Positions 43,773-52,792 of a stretch of 64,000 nt of DNA are shown piece after piece. Source of the DNA: JAGQYH01 sp041393015 (GTDB taxonomy: Bacteria > Bacteroidota > Bacteroidia > Chitinophagales > JADIYW01). The translations under genes were made by a program, and so were the position numbers. Under the pieces are notes generated by a model. It saw nothing but the letters and a program-made list of their open reading frames with translations, had not been told where the DNA came from and searched no databases. The stretch is taken from NCBI GenBank assembly GCA_041393015.1, contig JAWKKV010000006.1, forward strand, positions 236,889-300,888, read 5' to 3'. The first letter of the stretch is position 1, and each line of letters begins with the position of its first letter.

Positions 43773-44492
43773 TTACTCTATTCCTAACAATTCAACTTGA
43801 AAAACCAAAGTTGAATAAGGTGCAATTTTTTCACCTGCTCTTCTTGCTCCGTAAGCTAAATCGTAAGGGATGTATAATTCCCATTTTGAACCTACAGGCA
43901 TTAATTGTAAAGCTTCTGTCCATCCTGCAATTACTCCACCAACAGGAAATGAAATTGGCTCTCCTCTTTCTACACTGCTATCAAATACAGTTCCATCAAT
44001 CAAAGTTCCGTGATAATGTGTCTTAACTTTATCATTTGGTCCCGGAGTTGGTCCTGTACCTTTCTTAAGAATTTTGTACTGTAAACCGCTTGGCAATACA
44101 ACAACACCTTCTTTTGTTTTATTCTCTTCTAAGAATTTTTGTCCATCTTCTTTATTGCCTTCAAATGCTGCAGATTCTTTTTCTTGTTGCTTTGCTTGTT
44201 GAGCTTGAGCATATACTTGCCATTCAACTGTTGCCGCATTTACATCTAATAATGTTTCATTACCTGCTAAAACATCTTTGATAGCTTGACCAATCAATTC
44301 TGCATCTAAGCCTTCAAAATTTCCTCTTTTAAGATTATCCGCTAATAATATTCCGTAGCTATAACTTGCTTTTTGTTCTGCTGTCATTTCTTCTAAATTT
44401 ATTTTTTTCTCTTCTTTTTTGCCCCCGGTTTGAGCGTTACAGCTTGTCATTATCAATACAGCTGCAAAAATCATTACTAAATTATTTCTCAT
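43773..44492 (-). CDS. FKBP-type peptidyl-prolyl isomerase lipoprotein
   Basis: The start is taken at ATG 44492 giving the lipoprotein signal MRNNLVMIFAAVLIMTSC; seven more codons are open upstream to 44513. A helical N-terminal dimerisation domain, as in Mip/FkpA (MTAEQKASYSYGILLADNLK), covers about 30-120. The FKBP domain covers the last 110 residues with LPSGLQYKILKKGTGP, DKVKTHYHGTLIDGTVFDSS, WTEALQLMPVGSKWELYIP and YGARRAGEKIAPYSTLVFQVEL. It folds proteins in the periplasm. Length and domain order are typical. Confidence 0.93.
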   Translation of the reverse strand: MRNNLVMIFAAVLIMTSCNAQTGGKKEEKKINLEEMTAEQKASYSYGILLADNLKRGNFEGLDAELIGQAIKDVLAGNETLLDVNAATVEWQVYAQAQQAKQQEKESAAFEGNKEDGQKFLEENKTKEGVVVLPSGLQYKILKKGTGPTPGPNDKVKTHYHGTLIDGTVFDSSVERGEPISFPVGGVIAGWTEALQLMPVGSKWELYIPYDLAYGARRAGEKIAPYSTLVFQVELLGIE

Positions 44493-44524
44493 ACTATTTA
44501 TTTTACTTTTCAATAATTAAGGCG

Positions 44525-44555
44525 CAAATCTACTTATTCAAGGTTGATATTCCAA
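44525..44555 (-). promoter_or_regulatory. Promoter for the FKBP gene, -33 TTG and -7 TAGATTTG
   Basis: On the minus strand TTG (at 44553-44555) is followed after 20 nt by TAGATTTG (44525-44532), which fits the Bacteroidota -33/-7 pattern with correct spacing. The -33 element overlaps the 3' end of the DUF4249 gene. The leader would be about 25-30 nt. Confidence 0.5.
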
Positions 44556-45467
44556 TAATAAATCGTTAGAATATGTAAAAGTACCCACCAAACCTATTAA
44601 TCCATCAATATTAGACTTTATAAAAACAGGTTCTACGAACGGATCAAAAGATGATATTTCGTTTTGTCTATTGATTGATTCAAAATAATCAACTACTTCT
44701 TTACCATAATGACGCAATCTAACATTTAAATAGAAGGGTTCTTCTATATTTGGATAATAACCAATATTTTGAACGATATTGAATACGAAACTATTTTCAC
44801 TTTCTTCTATCCTATTTTTAGAGATATAGATATTAGGTGTATAGGTTTCTCTTAAAACCAAATTTTCTGATATGTAGTTGGTATCACCATTTATAGAATC
44901 TATAAACGGTGTATCATAACTAAAAGATTGATCAATACTCACATCCCACTTATAATAACTATTAGTGTCGGGGTTTTCTATACTCATTAAGATATTTTGA
45001 TTTACTATACCATTGTTTACTAATTCAACTGAAGAGAAACGCTCCCTAGACGGTAAAACCACCAAACTCTTTCCTTTTTCATTTCCTAAGTCAATTTCTA
45101 TTTCATAATTAATTCCCGTTTGAGCTTTGAAACTATTAGAAGAATAATATATAAAATCACCTCTTAGGTCTGTAGCAAATGGAAATTCGTTTGTCTTATA
45201 ATATTTTGAAGTATCATTCACCACAGACTCTAAAGTAGAAATTTCACCAGAATTTTGGTTTGTAATCGTAATTAATGCTTCTTTATTGTAGATTAATCTA
45301 CCAAATTCTCGTTCTACACCATAAACAAAGATTACGGGTTCCTTATCTTCTCCCATCAAACCAAAAACTACCCATTCACTGCTTGTTCCCAAAGGAATGT
45401 TTTTGGGATCAATACAACTTACAATCAGAAGTCCAATTAATACATTTAAAAGTATATTTCTCATCAT
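44538..45467 (-). CDS. DUF4249 family lipoprotein
   Basis: The 309-residue protein starts with MMRNILLNVLIGLLIVSC, a lipoprotein signal with Cys at 18, and continues with VVFGLMGEDKEPVIFVYGVEREFG, a segment typical of DUF4249, and a beta-rich body. DUF4249 proteins are encoded next to TonB receptors in Bacteroidota and are thought to sit on the cell surface as partner lipoproteins, comparable to SusD. The TonB receptor gene lies directly upstream on the same strand with one nt between them, which supports this. Confidence 0.83.
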   Translation of the reverse strand: MMRNILLNVLIGLLIVSCIDPKNIPLGTSSEWVVFGLMGEDKEPVIFVYGVEREFGRLIYNKEALITITNQNSGEISTLESVVNDTSKYYKTNEFPFATDLRGDFIYYSSNSFKAQTGINYEIEIDLGNEKGKSLVVLPSRERFSSVELVNNGIVNQNILMSIENPDTNSYYKWDVSIDQSFSYDTPFIDSINGDTNYISENLVLRETYTPNIYISKNRIEESENSFVFNIVQNIGYYPNIEEPFYLNVRLRHYGKEVVDYFESINRQNEISSFDPFVEPVFIKSNIDGLIGLVGTFTYSNDLLLEYQP

Positions 45468-45468
45468 T

Positions 45469-47784
45469 TTAAAACTCCATTTGATAAGAGATTGAAGGCA
45501 ATATAGGGATTAAAGAATACTCTTTTAAACTTGCTTGCCTACCGGCACCTTTGCCCAAATTTTCAGAGGTAAGTAAAACAAAAAAAGCATTTGACCTATT
45601 ATAGACATTATAAATATCGAATTTGAGATTTGATTGCACTCTTCTACTTGACTTTCCTGAGTAAGTAACGCTTAAATCTAGCCTATGATAAGATTTTAAT
45701 CGATAAGAGTTCCTTTCTCCATAATCAATTGTATAACCGCCGTTACCTTGACTTCTAGGTGTGAAATAAATGTCTTTTGGAACTGTAATCGTATGACCGG
45801 TTCCTATAACAAATAATGATGCAACTGACCACCTTTCCGATATTTGATAATTTAAAGACAAGGTAAGGTCATGTCTCCTATCAAACTTATAATTGTACCA
45901 ATCGCCATTATTCAACTCGTCAAATTGGCGTTTAGCCCATGCTAATGTATAACCTACAAAGCCGGTTAATTTTCCTTCTTGTTTTCTAAGAAAAAACTCC
46001 ATTCCTGATGCCCATCCATCGCCAAATATTAGTTTATCATCAAAACTGATATCAGAAAAAACATCCACACCTTCTTTATATTCTATTTGATTGCCTAACT
46101 TTTTGTAGTAACTCTCAACACTTACTTCATACTGATTTTTATGAAAATTTTGATACCAACCCAAACTAACTGAATGGGCTGTTTGAGGTTTAATTTTATC
46201 ATTACTACTTACCCATAAATCTAATGGTGTAGTAGCCGTAGAATTCACTAATAAATGAACAAATTGACTAGCATAACTATAACTAGCTTTGATAGCACTT
46301 TGATCCGTTAATTGAAACCTTGTAACAATTTTAGGATCTATATTGACATAATATTGATCCCCTTCTTTAAATAAACCAATTCTAACACCATAGTTTAATC
46401 CAATTCTATTGGTGATGTTCCAATCGTCGTTAATAAATGCATTAATATGTGTAGGGCTATAAAATTCTTTAACATCGGCTATTCTAGTCGTAACTGAATT
46501 ATTATTGACTACATCCTTAGTTACTTCAGGTCGAATCATCATATGACTGCCACTAACACCATAATTAAAATAATGCTTCTTAACTGCATGACTAATACTA
46601 AACCTTGCACCAATTTCTTTTATGCCTGTATTCAAAGTTTGAGCACCATAACCATAATCAGCTCCAAACATAAAATCGTATTTGGTTTGATAAGCCGATA
46701 ATTTGGAAATCATTTTATCATTGAATTTATGCTTCCATTCTCCTCCCATTACCGTATTGGACCAAGGAATATTAAAAATGGTATTCTCATCGTTAGTTTT
46801 GTCTTGGAAATAAACTAAATCACTACCATTGTAGTAAAAGAGTGATACATCATCCTTTTTTGATGCTTTCCAATTCATTTGACCATAAGCATCATAAAAA
46901 TAGTATTTCGGCAAGTCTGCTTTTAACTCATCGGAGACCAAGGCTCTCACCAACGAATAAGAGTAAAATGCTCTACCTGAAACGAGAATAGCTAATTTAT
47001 CTTTAACAATTGGTGCCTCTACTGTTAATTTGGCGGTTACTAAACCAATTCCAGCGCTTCCATTCACTTCTGTAAAAGAAGGTGTTTTAGTGCCAACATT
47101 TAAAAGAGATGATAATCTTCCTCCTTGATCAGAAGGTATTGCACCTTTATAGATATCAATATCTTTTATAAAATCTCCATTAAAAATACTAATGAAACCC
47201 GCAGCATGAAAAGGATTATATATCGTAGCATTATTCAACAAAATTAAATTTTGATCGCTACTTCCTCCTCGCACATAATATCCGGTTGCAGCGCCTTCAG
47301 CAGATTGAATGCCGGGCAGTAATTGAATTGCTTTTAAAACATCGTTTTCGCTTAATAATGCGGGTAGTTTATTTACTTGTTCCATTGATAGCTCTACCAA
47401 ACTCATTTGATTTCGCTCATAATTATCTCTCGATTTCTGCCCCTTATTGGATATCTCTACTTCTTGTAACTCAAATCCTTCAGACAGTTTTATTTCAATA
47501 TTGGTAATATCTGCAGCATCAATATCCATTGTATCCGTTACAAATCCTACGTAACTTACTACTATTCTATAAGTATCAGCTAATGAAACTTGAACGGCAA
47601 AGTTGCCATCAATGTCAGTAGTAGTACCTGTATTCTCGTTTTCTAACCAAATGGTCGCTCCTATAAGTGCCTCTAATGAACCATTATCTATCACCTTTCC
47701 AGTAATGGTATTAGATTGTTGCCCCATTGCAAATGGAAAGTAAAACAATATAAACATCAATGATAGAGTAACAATTTTCCTCAT
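45469..47784 (-). CDS. TonB-dependent receptor (DUF4249 partner)
   Basis: The 771-residue receptor has a signal peptide ending MGQQ, a regulatory-like domain (ITGKVIDNGSLEALIGATIW, about 27-110), then a plug (MSLVELSMEQVNKLPALLSENDVLKAI, QLLPGIQSAEGAATGYYVRGG-SDQNLILLNNA). The barrel has about 550 residues and ends ILPSISYQMEF, a proper aromatic C-terminus for BamA recognition. With the DUF4249 lipoprotein it probably forms a transport pair for an unknown ligand. It is divergent from another TonB receptor, 160 nt away. Confidence 0.92.
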   Translation of the reverse strand: MRKIVTLSLMFILFYFPFAMGQQSNTITGKVIDNGSLEALIGATIWLENENTGTTTDIDGNFAVQVSLADTYRIVVSYVGFVTDTMDIDAADITNIEIKLSEGFELQEVEISNKGQKSRDNYERNQMSLVELSMEQVNKLPALLSENDVLKAIQLLPGIQSAEGAATGYYVRGGSSDQNLILLNNATIYNPFHAAGFISIFNGDFIKDIDIYKGAIPSDQGGRLSSLLNVGTKTPSFTEVNGSAGIGLVTAKLTVEAPIVKDKLAILVSGRAFYSYSLVRALVSDELKADLPKYYFYDAYGQMNWKASKKDDVSLFYYNGSDLVYFQDKTNDENTIFNIPWSNTVMGGEWKHKFNDKMISKLSAYQTKYDFMFGADYGYGAQTLNTGIKEIGARFSISHAVKKHYFNYGVSGSHMMIRPEVTKDVVNNNSVTTRIADVKEFYSPTHINAFINDDWNITNRIGLNYGVRIGLFKEGDQYYVNIDPKIVTRFQLTDQSAIKASYSYASQFVHLLVNSTATTPLDLWVSSNDKIKPQTAHSVSLGWYQNFHKNQYEVSVESYYKKLGNQIEYKEGVDVFSDISFDDKLIFGDGWASGMEFFLRKQEGKLTGFVGYTLAWAKRQFDELNNGDWYNYKFDRRHDLTLSLNYQISERWSVASLFVIGTGHTITVPKDIYFTPRSQGNGGYTIDYGERNSYRLKSYHRLDLSVTYSGKSSRRVQSNLKFDIYNVYNRSNAFFVLLTSENLGKGAGRQASLKEYSLIPILPSISYQMEF

Positions 47785-47905
47785 TTAAAAACAAATATAT
47801 AGCACTATTATGGTAATCGTTAACTATAAGAGCAAGAAGATAACCATAATATTGGTTATTAACAATTGTATCAAGTAATGGTTTATGACTATTTCAAATA
47901 TAGCG

Positions 47906-47913
47906 TACCTTTG
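47906..47913 (+). promoter_or_regulatory. Candidate -7 box for the second TonB receptor
   Basis: TACCTTTG fits TAnnTTTG exactly, 31 nt before the ATG at 47945; TTTA at 47882-47885 stands 20 nt upstream in the -33 place. Confidence 0.45.
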
Positions 47914-47944
47914 TGTCTGATTTTACAAATAAAAACAAGGCTTC

Positions 47945-50278
47945 ATGAGGAGAGTTATTTTTATTATGCTTATGGTTTTTACAACCAGCATTTTTGCTCA
48001 AGTTAAAGGCACATTAGAAGGTGTTATTACTGATGCTGAAACTAAAGAAACATTGATTGGTGTAAATATCATTACCAATGAAGCGACTGGTACAACAACT
48101 GATTATGATGGTAACTATACACTTACATTACCTATTGGAACATATCAGCTAAAGATTAGTTACGTTGGCTATGAAACCATTTCAATGACCGTTGAAATAA
48201 AAGAAGGCACTACCGCTTTAAATATTGAAATGGAATATCAAGCAAGGCAGTTTGATGATGTCGTAATCAGTGGAAGTCGATATGCAAAAAGAGCGAGCGA
48301 AGAGGTTATTTCTATTGAAGTTATAAAACCGCAATTAGCTGATAGGACTAACTCAATTAGATTGGATGACCTCATCAAAAAAGTGAGTGGTGTAAATGTA
48401 GCAGACGGACAAGCAAGTATTAGAGCCGGTAGTTCGTGGTCATATAGCGTAGGAAGCCGTGTTAATATTGTTTTGGATGGGCAGTCTTTACTTACGCCTG
48501 ACCGATCTAGTATTAAATGGCAGTATCTACCTATGGAAAGTGTAGGACAAATTGAAGTACTAAAAGGTGCTTCTTCTATTTTATACGGCTCATCTGCTAT
48601 GAATGGTACCATTCATTTACAAACTATAAAGCCTACCACTACACCTGAAATGAAATTTGTGAGTTATATAGGAATGTTAGATGATTATGCTAACCCTCTT
48701 TATAAAAAGCCAGGAAGGTCAAGGATGAATACCGGTGGTTATTTTAGTAGAGCACATAAAGTTTCAGATAAATTTGAATACGTTGTTGGTGTGAATGGTA
48801 ATTATAGTGAATTACCTTATGATGAATATATTGACTACCATATTAGAACCAACTTATACACTAAGTGGAACAATAAAGAAAAAAGATCTTCAACTGGATT
48901 TAGGTTAAACTTTACTCATTATCAAGAATCTGAATTCATTTTTTGGAAAGGTCCAGACGAACTGGCCTTAACACCAATTGAAGCGATAAGGTTTAAATAC
49001 GTTAATTTCAATGTGGATCCCTACTATATTAAATTCGATAAAAAAGGTAATAAACACGAGTTAAAATCTAGATTATACTACTACAACCCTAATAATGGTA
49101 TTAAAGGTGGTTTTGTTAATCTTGATTATCAATTTCACAAAAGATTTGACAATGCTTGGACCATTATAACCGGTGCAGCTACGGAATCCCTTTTGGCTTA
49201 TGACAATGACTTTACACCTGACCTTCAACAAGCTTATAAATGGGCATTATATGCTCAAATTGATAAGAAATGGGACAAAGTTTCATTAACAGGTGGATTG
49301 AGATCGGAATTTTTCAAATTTAATAATGGATTTGGTGCAGCCTATGGCTTTGTACGAAATAATAAAGTTTCAGGAGAAATAAAAGAAGTTCCTGTTCCAT
49401 TGATGAGAATGGGCGTAAATTATAATCCGGTTAAAAATACTTTTGTTCGATTCAATATTGGACAAGCATTTAGATTACCTAGTATTTTAGAGTATTTCAT
49501 TGAATATAATTTTAGTGGTATTTCAATTAAATCTAATCCTGATCTAAAACCAGAATATGGTTGGACATCTGAAATAGGATTTAAGCAAAATTGGCAAACG
49601 AAGAAAAATGTTTATACCGGTTCATTTGATTTAGCAATTTTCTGGCAAGAATATAAAGACTTAGTTGAATTTCAGCCTGCTTTAGAAGATGGAGTAGCTT
49701 TAATACCGGTAAACATACCTACTGCAAGAATTGCGGGCTATGAAATTACTTTAAAACAAAACATTCAAGCTAAAACAAATAATTTATCTTTTGACTTTGG
49801 GTATACCTATGCTTTCCCTGTTCAACAATCTGGCATTGTAGGATCTCAGTATAAAAACATTGGCACATACCTAAAGGACTTGTTTAAATATGCCGGTAAA
49901 ATTGAGAATACACCTGCTAGTATTCAGAGAAATGCTATGTTAAAGTATAGAAATAGGCATTTAGTGAATTTAAATGCAGAATATAGCAATGAATTTTTAA
50001 GTCTAGGTGTTTACGCCCGTTATTACAGTAATTTAGAAAACGGTGATTTTGAGTTTGATAACGGCGATATTAGTATTATTCCTGGCATTAATGAATATTG
50101 GCAAAGTAAATTTCCTCAAGGTGATTTAGTATTAGACATAAACATTGGTTTTCATTTTACTAAGCAACACAGTATTGGTTTTAACGTAAAAAATCTTACA
50201 AACCGAGAATACAGTTTGAGATTAGCAAAAATTGAAGCCCCACGAAGCTTTACTTGGCAATACAATTATACTTTTTAG
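47945..50278 (+). CDS. TonB-dependent receptor with carboxypeptidase-like domain
   Basis: The 777-residue receptor has a signal peptide ending near SIFAQ, a carboxypeptidase regulatory-like domain (LEGVITDAETKETLIGVNII, about 22-95) and a plug domain (VVISGSRYAKRASEEVISIE, VSGVNVADGQASIRAGSSWS, IEVLKGASSILYGSSAMNG). The barrel ends with RSFTWQYNYTF, a terminal Phe. It is a single gene, divergent from the DUF4249/TonB pair and with no lipoprotein partner downstream. The ligand is unknown; metal chelates, sugars and vitamins are all possible. Confidence 0.92.
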   Translation: MRRVIFIMLMVFTTSIFAQVKGTLEGVITDAETKETLIGVNIITNEATGTTTDYDGNYTLTLPIGTYQLKISYVGYETISMTVEIKEGTTALNIEMEYQARQFDDVVISGSRYAKRASEEVISIEVIKPQLADRTNSIRLDDLIKKVSGVNVADGQASIRAGSSWSYSVGSRVNIVLDGQSLLTPDRSSIKWQYLPMESVGQIEVLKGASSILYGSSAMNGTIHLQTIKPTTTPEMKFVSYIGMLDDYANPLYKKPGRSRMNTGGYFSRAHKVSDKFEYVVGVNGNYSELPYDEYIDYHIRTNLYTKWNNKEKRSSTGFRLNFTHYQESEFIFWKGPDELALTPIEAIRFKYVNFNVDPYYIKFDKKGNKHELKSRLYYYNPNNGIKGGFVNLDYQFHKRFDNAWTIITGAATESLLAYDNDFTPDLQQAYKWALYAQIDKKWDKVSLTGGLRSEFFKFNNGFGAAYGFVRNNKVSGEIKEVPVPLMRMGVNYNPVKNTFVRFNIGQAFRLPSILEYFIEYNFSGISIKSNPDLKPEYGWTSEIGFKQNWQTKKNVYTGSFDLAIFWQEYKDLVEFQPALEDGVALIPVNIPTARIAGYEITLKQNIQAKTNNLSFDFGYTYAFPVQQSGIVGSQYKNIGTYLKDLFKYAGKIENTPASIQRNAMLKYRNRHLVNLNAEYSNEFLSLGVYARYYSNLENGDFEFDNGDISIIPGINEYWQSKFPQGDLVLDINIGFHFTKQHSIGFNVKNLTNREYSLRLAKIEAPRSFTWQYNYTF

Positions 50279-50508
50279 AAGAGGTTTAACGAAAATACGG
50301 GCGTTTGTCTCCTTTTTCCTATTCGAGTAAGGTTTTATAAGTAATAAATCTGATGATGATATTATAAGGCATTGTTTTTTATCTTCTTTAGTTTTATTAA
50401 ATATGTAATGATTTTAGAAAGCCACAAGTGACGTTCGATTTTTTTTATCTTCAATAAAAAAATATCACTTAACACTCGCGGCAGCCTGAAAGAAAGACTT
50501 GGGGCTAG

Positions 50509-50733
50509 CTGGTCTATGTAGCTATAGATGAGTTGGCAGATGAAGATATAGAATCGATTTACGATTTTTATGGAGGGGAAGAATATGCATCAGATGACGA
50601 TTCTATTGAATCTGCAAGTATAATTATCGAAAGAGAAGGAACTAAAGCTTATGTCGATTACACAATCACTTTAAAAAACAGTAGTGTTATAAATGGCTGT
50701 TTTGAAGGCATAGTTAAGTTAAATACCCAATAG
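50509..50733 (+). pseudogene. Acidic ORF remnant without credible start
   Basis: The frame opens after a stop at 50506 and runs to a stop at 50731-50733, with only TTG codons as starts (50533). It reads AIDELADEDIESIYDFYGGE, then SIESASIIIEREG and KAYVDYTITLKN. The length of 65-75 residues, acidic composition and lack of ATG suggest the 3' remnant of a longer gene. I recognise no family. It could also be a real small gene started at TTG. Confidence 0.35.
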
Positions 50734-51194
50734 CACTAAACGCACCAAAGAATAACAATAGTCTAAAACTAGATACTAGAATAAGATTAAAGGCATACAA
50801 TCTTATTGCCAGCTAATTTTCCGCTTGAAGCGGCTTTATCTGTAGTAAAACAAAATACTTGACTGCTTTGACAATTGAGCAAATGAATTCTTTTTATTGT
50901 CTCTTATAAAATGCTTGATGCTTGCTGCCTCCTATTCTTATACATAAGCTCTTTTTGAGCGTTAAAGAAATAAAGCTCATATAGCTATCAGAATCCAAAT
51001 TACTATCTCTCTCAGCTTATTAATTGATAAATCTTAAATGTGTATAAGATTAAAAGACTTAACTGTAAGACATAAGTTAATATTTAAACTAATCTCCCCC
51101 CATTCGCATTGAATATGGTTTCCTAATTTAATCATTAAGCAGTTGAGAGTTGTTTTTTTGGCGGATAAAAAGCATTGTAAAATGCTGCTTAAAC

Positions 51195-51231
51195 TATAAA
51201 AAAAAGGTGGAATAACAATCGTCATTCCACC
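51195..51231 (-). terminator. Terminator after giant T9SS protein gene
   Basis: On the minus strand an 8-bp stem (51206-51213 with 51224-51231) is followed by a run of T (A at 51195-51205). It lies 25 nt after the stop codon. Confidence 0.88.
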
Positions 51232-51256
51232 TTCCCATTTTCCATTTAATAAAATA

Positions 51257-52792
51257 CTATTCTCTTACGAACTTAGCTTCTAATCGCTGTCCAGAATTTA
51301 CATCAAATAAACTAATGATATAAACGCCACTTCTATACTCTTCAACATTCAATGCAAAAGGACTATTCAATCCTTTTACAGCTGTTATAGATTTAGTTTC
51401 CATCAATCTTCCAGTAATATCTAATACATTCATTTCAAACTCAGTATTATTTGCTGATTGTAACTGAATGTTTATGACCCTATTAGTAGGATTCGGATGC
51501 AATTTCACTATTGCGGTTTTAAGAATGCCACCACTTAGTTCAATTGCAATAATATCACTGTATTCAAAAGAACCATCAAAATCAATTTGTTTCAATCGAT
51601 AGTAATTTATTCCTTCAATTGGTGATACATCGGTAAAGTTGTATGTCTGCTCTTCAGTAGTCGTTCCACTTCCATCAACAGTTCCAATTTCAGTAAAGCT
51701 AATAGCATCAATACTTCTTTCCACCACGAATAGATCGTTATTGATTTCAGAAGCTGTAATCCATTCTAACTCATTAACCTCTGCATCATTCCATCCCACA
51801 AACGAAATCAACTCAACCGGTAATGGGCTTTGCAATGAATCACTAGCACCAGATGCTCCGGTACCACCTGAGAATCCGGTAAGACCTTGCATTTCAACAT
51901 ACTGTATGCCATTACAAGTGATATTGGTATTATCCTCATCGTAATCTTGAGCAAAATGCCCTACACCACTAAAATCGGTAAATACGAAAGGTGTAAACTG
52001 ACCTGTTTCAGACCATTGTTTACTTTCAATATACCTTGGATGAACTTGACTTGGATCAAAATCTACTCCATTTTGTGTTTTAAACCATTCGAACGGCTCA
52101 ATAACTAATCCCGGGAATAAAGCAAAGGTTTGCGCCGCTGCGATGATTTCATCCTTTTCAGATTGATCGTAGTAGAATTTAACACCAACCGGAAAAGCAG
52201 GATCGATAGAACCTGAAGTCACATCAAAATCCCAATACCTTCTCATCGTATAAGTTGCAGCGTTTGGTATATCTTCAGCAGATGTATAATTAGGTAAAAC
52301 GTTAATGGTTGCGACTCCATCCATGGTATTACCATTAGGGAAGACAGAGAATATTAATATATCATCTTCCCAGAAATTAGGATACTCAGGATAAGTGTTT
52401 CCGGTAGCTGCTGTTGTACCGTTATCATTAAAGTAATGTCTCCAATTATCAATTGTAGTACAATATCCGTTAGATGATGTAGACCCTAATGGTGGCAATT
52501 CAAAGTCACGTCCTTTACAAATTTTCTCTATTACGATTGATCCTTCTGATACTTGCGGAGCAGATACATCAATTTGAATAATGTAAGTTGTTCCGGTATC
52601 AAGGTCATCATACAATGAATTTGGTACATTAATTGGCACCACATCTCCTATTAGTAAGGTTACTTGACTATTAATGGCATCTCCTGCAGCACAATCATTT
52701 GTTTCATAAATTACTGTACGTACAATAGGATTTCCATCACAAGGCGTATCATCTTTAAATATGGATACGGTTAAGTTGTTATAAGCGTTCAC
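51257..52792 (-). CDS. Giant modular secreted protein, C-terminal segment with T9SS sorting domain
   Basis: This 511-codon segment continues the middle segment after a frameshift. Its first codon GTG overlaps the stop of that segment in the sequence CAGTGAAC, and there is no signal peptide, so it is not an independent secreted protein. It contains a beta-rich region with Cys pairs (DDTPCDGNPIVRTVIYETNDC, CKGRDFELPPLG) and a fibronectin-like stretch (LPVELISFVGWNDAEVNELEW, typical of T9SS proteins). It ends with a type A sorting domain starting KLHPNPTNRVINIQLQ. That domain directs export by the type IX system and attachment to the surface. Both its need and its position show that it belongs to the giant protein encoded upstream. 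Confidence 0.8.
   Translation of the reverse strand: MNAYNNLTVSIFKDDTPCDGNPIVRTVIYETNDCAAGDAINSQVTLLIGDVVPINVPNSLYDDLDTGTTYIIQIDVSAPQVSEGSIVIEKICKGRDFELPPLGSTSSNGYCTTIDNWRHYFNDNGTTAATGNTYPEYPNFWEDDILIFSVFPNGNTMDGVATINVLPNYTSAEDIPNAATYTMRRYWDFDVTSGSIDPAFPVGVKFYYDQSEKDEIIAAAQTFALFPGLVIEPFEWFKTQNGVDFDPSQVHPRYIESKQWSETGQFTPFVFTDFSGVGHFAQDYDEDNTNITCNGIQYVEMQGLTGFSGGTGASGASDSLQSPLPVELISFVGWNDAEVNELEWITASEINNDLFVVERSIDAISFTEIGTVDGSGTTTEEQTYNFTDVSPIEGINYYRLKQIDFDGSFEYSDIIAIELSGGILKTAIVKLHPNPTNRVINIQLQSANNTEFEMNVLDITGRLMETKSITAVKGLNSPFALNVEEYRSGVYIISLFDVNSGQRLEAKFVRE

Larger units (their letters stand above)
50279..51256. other. Gene-poor region of about 1 kb
   Basis: Between the TonB receptor and the end of the giant secreted protein gene there is no convincing intact gene. 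One acidic open segment at 50509-50733 has no good start. The rest is AT-rich with short T-runs and a terminator at the right end. It may be a decayed gene region. Confidence 0.6.
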
